From positions 1 to 16,527 of the forward strand of contig DAOVLE010000106.1 in assembly GCA_030631415.1 (NCBI GenBank): a stretch of DNA of 16,527 nucleotides, read 5' to 3'. The notes below the pieces were generated by a model that did not search any database, was not told the origin of the DNA, and saw only the letters and a program-made list of their open reading frames with translations. This document shows positions 12,426-16,527 of this stretch, piece by piece (position 1 is the stretch's first letter; the number at the start of each line of letters is the position of its first letter). This stretch comes from JAAEQG01 sp023133475. Lineage in GTDB: Bacteria; Planctomycetota; Phycisphaerae; UBA1845. The position numbers and the translations under genes were made by a program.

Positions 12426-15400
12426 ATGACGATTCGCAAGAGCATGGGCGGCCCCCTGACGGCTGCGGTGGTGGCGTGTGCACTCGTTGGAGCGACTATA
12501 GCCAACGCAGAGATCCTGCCGGCGGGACAACTGCGGTTGGCTGAGTCCTATTCGATGGTGCAAAATGACGACCCATATTATTTTGATGACGATAAGATAT
12601 CGGACCTAACATGCCAGGCCGGCAGTTGGGATGTAAACCCTACCACTTATGCATATTCAGACGATCCGTATGGGAGCGCTGCCGGCTGTGGACAGCAGTA
12701 CGACAGCGATATTGTCTGGGGAGCGGGAGGGCTGTCGGGGTTGGCAACTATGAACACCTATGCCGTGATAGGTGCTAATCCTCCCTTCAGTGGAACGGTG
12801 TACCATAGGGGATACGCGTATTACGAAGTTCGCTTCACCACGACGACGACGGCGGATTTCCAAGCCAGTGGACAGAATGGAATGTACGAGTTCGGCTACG
12901 ACAACGTGTCGGAAACAGTGCTCGTTCAGCTCAGTGGGCCCAGCGGCGTGATCGCCGAGTACACCACGTCAGGAGGCTGGAGCATCAACGAGTCCTTGTC
13001 CCCAGGCACCTACACCTTCCTGGTAGAGGCCGAGGTCGTGGCGTCTGTTTCTGAGGGTGGTGAGGATAACTGGGTCGACGGGGGTGCGACGCCTGACTTC
13101 AACTTCACCGTTACAGCCGGTGCAGAGATCACGCCGGGGGGGCAACGGCGGGTGGCCGAGTCCTATTCGAAGGTGCAAAATGACGACCCATATTATTTTG
13201 AAGACGATAAGGTATCGGACATAACATGCCAGGACGGCAGTTGGAATTCAGATACTATGACTGGGGTATGGTCATCAGAAGGTCCGCCGGCGATGGCTCA
13301 GGGCTGTGGAATTCAGAACAGCAATGTTGTCTGGGGAGCGGGAGAGCTGTCGGGGTCGGGAAATATGCACACCTATGCCGAGGCGCTTGCTGATCCTCCA
13401 TTCAGTGGAACGGTGTCCCACAGGGGATACGCATATTACGAAATTGGCTTCACCACGACAACGCTGGCGGATTTCCAAGCCAGTGGAACGAATAACATGT
13501 ACAGCGACGGCAGCGTATCGCAAACAGTGCTCATTCAGCTCATTGGTCCCAGCGGCGTGATCGCCGAGTGCACCACGCCAGGAAGCTGGAGCATCAACGA
13601 GTCCTTGTCCCCAGGCACCTACGCCTTTCTGGTGGAAGCCGAGGTCGTGGCGTCTCTTTCTGAGGAGGGCTATATCAACGGGAATACGTCGCCTGACTTC
13701 ACCTTCACCGTCACCGGGCAAGCGTCCGACGCGGATGGTGACGGGGTGCCCGACGACAGTGATAACTGCCCAAACGACTACAACCCCGACCAAGCTGATG
13801 GGGACGGCGACAACATCGGTGATGTTTGTGACGCTTGTCCGGATGATGCGGACAACGATGCCGACCAAGACGGTGTCTGCGGCGACGTGGACAACTGCCC
13901 GAACCACGCCAACCCCGACCAGGCGGACTGCGACAGTAACGGGACAGGCGACGTATGTGCCATCGCCACCGGCATCAGCCAGGACTGCAACGCCAACGCG
14001 GTTCCCGACGAGTGCGACATCGCCGCGGGCACCAGCGAAGACTGCAACAGCAACAGCATTCCCGACGACTGTGAGGTGGAAGGCAACGATTGCAACTCCA
14101 ACGGCGTCCCGGACGAGTGCGACATCGCCGGGAGCACCAGCGAAGACACCAATGCCAACGGCATACCCGATGAATGCGACAATGCCGGGCGTTGGATAGT
14201 AGGGTGGTTCTACAGGAAACCCATAGACATCGGCGATGCTGCTTCCGTTCTGGCGGATTACCAGATGCTGGTTACGGTGGATACCGCCTCGCTGATCGCT
14301 ACGGGCAAGATGCGGTCGGACTGCGGCGATATGCGCTTCGCAGCCGTGGACGGCATAACCATGTTGGATTACTGGATCGAATCAGGTTGCAACACCGCCT
14401 CGACGCAGGTGTGGGTGAAGGTCCCCTGGATTCGAGCCCGCGGAGGCACGGTCTACATGTACTACGGCAACTCGTCCGTAGTGAGCGAGAGCAACGCAAC
14501 GAATACGTTTATCTTCTTCGATAATTTCCCGTCAAACCTGTCCCAGTGGACGGCGAGCAGTGCGGGGTCGAACAGCGGTGTACACTGGGAGTCTGGACGT
14601 GCGCGACTGATTACTTACGCGTGCGGCAGTGCAGAGATGAGGACTTCCTTTACTGTTGATTCAGATAACGTGGTTAGCTACGACTGGTGGACATGGGCAG
14701 AGGAATGCCCCCCGAATCACTGCTATGGCTACGTGCGTGTCAATGGGGCGAATCAGCCGGTGGAACATCCATCCTTCCACCCGTGGTGGGGCTTCTCCCG
14801 CAGTGGGCATATCGATAATATTATTAGTGTTTCAGGTGTAGCTTCTGAAGAAATTATCCTGCAGGCTTATGGGTCGTACCCGGAATGCGGTTGGGTGCAG
14901 GCCCGCAGCGCCCGATTTTATGTGGACAACTTCCGTGTTCGCAGATACACCTTGCTGGAGCCCGGTGCGACGCTGGGCTCAGAGCAGTTTGCCGATATGG
15001 ATGGCGACGGCGTGCCCGACTTCAGTGATAATTGCCCCGCAACCTGGAACCCTAATCAGGAGGATGGGGACGGCGACGATGCCGGTGACGCTTGTGACAA
15101 CTGCCCCGAGCATTACAACCCCGATCAGGCAGACTGCGACAGCGACGGGACAGGTGACCTCTGTGCTCTTGCGACCGGGCTTAGCCAGGACCGCAACTCC
15201 AACAACATCCCGGATGAGTGTGACATCGCCGCGGGCACCAGCGAAGACTGCAATAGCAACGGCATCCCGGACGAGTATGACATCGCCGGTGGCACCAGCC
15301 ACGACTTTAACACCAACGGCATCCCGGACGAATGCGAACCCGCGTTCGGGGATTTGCTGCTCAGGACGGGCAACGAGCCCGGGCCGCTGTGTATCGGCAC

Positions 15401-16527
15401 CGGCGACACCTTCAGTGTGACCCTGGAGGTGGCCGACCTGGGGCAGGCCATCAACGGCGTGCAGGCTTTGATCCACTATGACAACGCCCACCTGTTGCTG
15501 GTCAGCATTACCCCCCAGGCTGATTGGCAGTTGATCATCCCCAACGGCGCCGATCCCGACCCGGACAACGACGGTGATCTTACTTGTGCCTTGTATCTGC
15601 CGGGCGGCGTGATGTCCACCAATGGCACGGTAGCCACTTTAGTGTTCGATTCCACTTTTGCCCAAGGCGCCACCAGTGTGACGTTTCAGGCGGATGACGC
15701 CCCGTTCCAGACCAAGCTGACCCGCGCCGCCGACAGTTCCACGATCCTCCCGGACAAGTTCGATTCCGGCACGATCAGCATCGACGACACGGTGGCTACC
15801 GCCGGCAGCAACAGCCCGGTCTGCGAAGGTGACACCATCGAGTTGTACGGCGGCCCGAGCAACGGGCCACTAGGCCCGTACACCTATGCCTGGATCGGGA
15901 CCAACGGCTTTAGCTCCTCCGAGCAGAACCCAACGATTGATAATGCCACGTTGGATATGACGGGAACATATTATTTGACGGTGACCAACATCAACGGGTG
16001 TGACTTCACCGCTCAGACCGAAGTTACCGTCTACCTGTGCATGGTGGTCAACGTGGAGATTGAAGGCCTGATCGGCGACGGCGGCACATACGCCAGCACC
16101 TTGGCTTGGCCTGCCGGCGACCACGTTAATCGTGACGTGACTTTCGTGTTCACCGATTGCAGCCATTCCACCGACACGCAGGTGGTATCGGTGACCTTCA
16201 CGGCTGACACTTTCCACAACAAGGGTGTCGGGAGTGTGAGGTTCGAGGATTTGGATACCGGCTTCGAGTGGCTCGGTGTCCAGGAAGGCCACACGCTGCG
16301 CACGTTGGTGGAGGTGGACTTTGTCGGCACGTTGGCTGACAGCGTCACGGTGTTCCTGACTTCGGGCGACTTCCACACCGGTCTCGTGCCGCAGGACAAC
16401 CTGGTTGACATCACCGACTTCTCGATATTGGCGTCGAATTGGGAGACGGCCATCGGCGCCGACGAGAGCATCGGCGGCGCTGCGACCGGTGACGGCTACC
16501 ATGACGCCGACGACTTCGCCCTGATTC
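12426..16527 (+). CDS. Giant secreted multidomain protein with TSP3 repeats, DUF2341, cohesin-like and dockerin-like domains (partial)
   Basis: One frame stays open from ATG 12426 to the window edge, at least 1367 codons, with no stop, so the C terminus is missing. Residues 1-28 form a signal peptide with a likely cleavage after A-N-A. Residues 29-433 are two copies of a 205-residue domain. A first block of thrombospondin type 3-like Ca-binding repeats follows (435 to about 585; DADGDGVPDDSDNCP, then repeated N-x-NGIPDECD). DUF2341 starts near W594 (GWFYRKPIDI) and runs to about 697, then a beta-rich module to about 850. A second TSP3 block spans 857-970. About 977-1118 resembles a cohesin fold (GDTFSVTLEVAD, ALIHYDNAHLLLVSI, GTVATLVFDS). 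An Ig/PKD-like domain (about 1123-1204; YTYAWIGTNGFSS, GTYYLTVTNINGC) and a dockerin-like Ca loop (D1324 onward, DNLVDITDFSILASNWE; second at 1356) end the visible part. It is probably exported to the surface or medium as a calcium-stabilised adhesin or scaffold; no catalytic domain is seen. Confidence 0.9.
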   Translation, partial: MTIRKSMGGPLTAAVVACALVGATIANAEILPAGQLRLAESYSMVQNDDPYYFDDDKISDLTCQAGSWDVNPTTYAYSDDPYGSAAGCGQQYDSDIVWGAGGLSGLATMNTYAVIGANPPFSGTVYHRGYAYYEVRFTTTTTADFQASGQNGMYEFGYDNVSETVLVQLSGPSGVIAEYTTSGGWSINESLSPGTYTFLVEAEVVASVSEGGEDNWVDGGATPDFNFTVTAGAEITPGGQRRVAESYSKVQNDDPYYFEDDKVSDITCQDGSWNSDTMTGVWSSEGPPAMAQGCGIQNSNVVWGAGELSGSGNMHTYAEALADPPFSGTVSHRGYAYYEIGFTTTTLADFQASGTNNMYSDGSVSQTVLIQLIGPSGVIAECTTPGSWSINESLSPGTYAFLVEAEVVASLSEEGYINGNTSPDFTFTVTGQASDADGDGVPDDSDNCPNDYNPDQADGDGDNIGDVCDACPDDADNDADQDGVCGDVDNCPNHANPDQADCDSNGTGDVCAIATGISQDCNANAVPDECDIAAGTSEDCNSNSIPDDCEVEGNDCNSNGVPDECDIAGSTSEDTNANGIPDECDNAGRWIVGWFYRKPIDIGDAASVLADYQMLVTVDTASLIATGKMRSDCGDMRFAAVDGITMLDYWIESGCNTASTQVWVKVPWIRARGGTVYMYYGNSSVVSESNATNTFIFFDNFPSNLSQWTASSAGSNSGVHWESGRARLITYACGSAEMRTSFTVDSDNVVSYDWWTWAEECPPNHCYGYVRVNGANQPVEHPSFHPWWGFSRSGHIDNIISVSGVASEEIILQAYGSYPECGWVQARSARFYVDNFRVRRYTLLEPGATLGSEQFADMDGDGVPDFSDNCPATWNPNQEDGDGDDAGDACDNCPEHYNPDQADCDSDGTGDLCALATGLSQDRNSNNIPDECDIAAGTSEDCNSNGIPDEYDIAGGTSHDFNTNGIPDECEPAFGDLLLRTGNEPGPLCIGTGDTFSVTLEVADLGQAINGVQALIHYDNAHLLLVSITPQADWQLIIPNGADPDPDNDGDLTCALYLPGGVMSTNGTVATLVFDSTFAQGATSVTFQADDAPFQTKLTRAADSSTILPDKFDSGTISIDDTVATAGSNSPVCEGDTIELYGGPSNGPLGPYTYAWIGTNGFSSSEQNPTIDNATLDMTGTYYLTVTNINGCDFTAQTEVTVYLCMVVNVEIEGLIGDGGTYASTLAWPAGDHVNRDVTFVFTDCSHSTDTQVVSVTFTADTFHNKGVGSVRFEDLDTGFEWLGVQEGHTLRTLVEVDFVGTLADSVTVFLTSGDFHTGLVPQDNLVDITDFSILASNWETAIGADESIGGAATGDGYHDADDFALI
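12510..13727 (+). repeat. In-frame tandem duplication of a 615-base domain
   Basis: The segment starting at E29 (12510) recurs 615 bases later at E234 (13125). Long stretches are nearly identical at the DNA level, such as GTGCAAAATGACGACCCATA in both copies, and landmark peptides recur (AESYS, VQNDDPYYF, SGPSGVIAE or IGPSGVIAE, WSINESLSPGTY). The ends differ more, in the 12620-12680 and 13235-13300 parts. Both copies remain in frame, so the protein carries two 205-residue domains. Confidence 0.93.

Noticed and set aside
13275..13907. A 210-codon - strand frame opposite the giant protein gene
   Set aside because: The + strand frame is continuous over the whole region with signal peptide and calcium-repeat motifs; the - strand peptide is a valine/serine-rich shadow of the Asp-rich repeats.

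Overview
The window looks like a chromosomal stretch from a flagellated planctomycete, most likely of the Phycisphaerae type. This is inferred from three things: small membrane proteins with an N-terminal four-cysteine zinc ribbon (C-x2-C-GYDLTGLP ... CPEC), a giant secreted protein that joins thrombospondin type 3 calcium repeats, DUF2341, a cohesin-like domain and a C-terminal dockerin-like calcium loop (VDITDFSILASNWE), and high-GC coding sequence broken up by dense intergenic repeats. No rRNA gene, CRISPR array, phage gene or transposase was found.

Layout. 124-4812 is a flagellar export/regulation block on the + strand: flhA, flhF (29-base overlap), a 101-residue two-helix membrane protein, and a FliA/WhiG-family sigma factor. 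A one-helix hypothetical protein (4977-5705) and a tRNA-Ser(GGA) on the - strand (5757-5843) follow. 6210-7109 (-) encodes a cation diffusion facilitator whose start codon lies in the terminal repeat of a 115-base MITE-like element. 7284-9479 holds two + strand and one - strand membrane proteins; the first and last share an identically spaced zinc ribbon. 9783-11790 (-) is guaB (IMP dehydrogenase) overlapping a small lipoprotein gene. From 12426 to the window edge one uninterrupted frame of at least 1367 codons encodes the giant surface/secreted protein; it has no stop inside the window.

The most striking feature is the non-coding layer. At least six elements start with GTAG followed by a GGCGGGT/ACCCGCC-type hairpin, the architecture of REP sequences handled by RAYT (REP-associated tyrosine) transposases; most are paired head-to-head as BIMEs of 25, 57 or 82 bases. 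They sit in composite islands with tandem repeats of mostly 7-base units (ATGGAGA, CATTTTC, AAAGTCC/AAGGTCC, GGCAAGA). Two islands are near-identical and inverted (117-base core, 115 matches) and bracket the guaB-lipoprotein pair. In flhF and the sigma-factor gene the TAG stop codon is the TAG of a REP's GTAG, and the last 14 residues of the sigma factor are encoded by the ATGGAGA tandem repeat, so the repeats have reshaped gene ends. No REP-mobilising transposase is encoded here, so any such enzyme must lie elsewhere.
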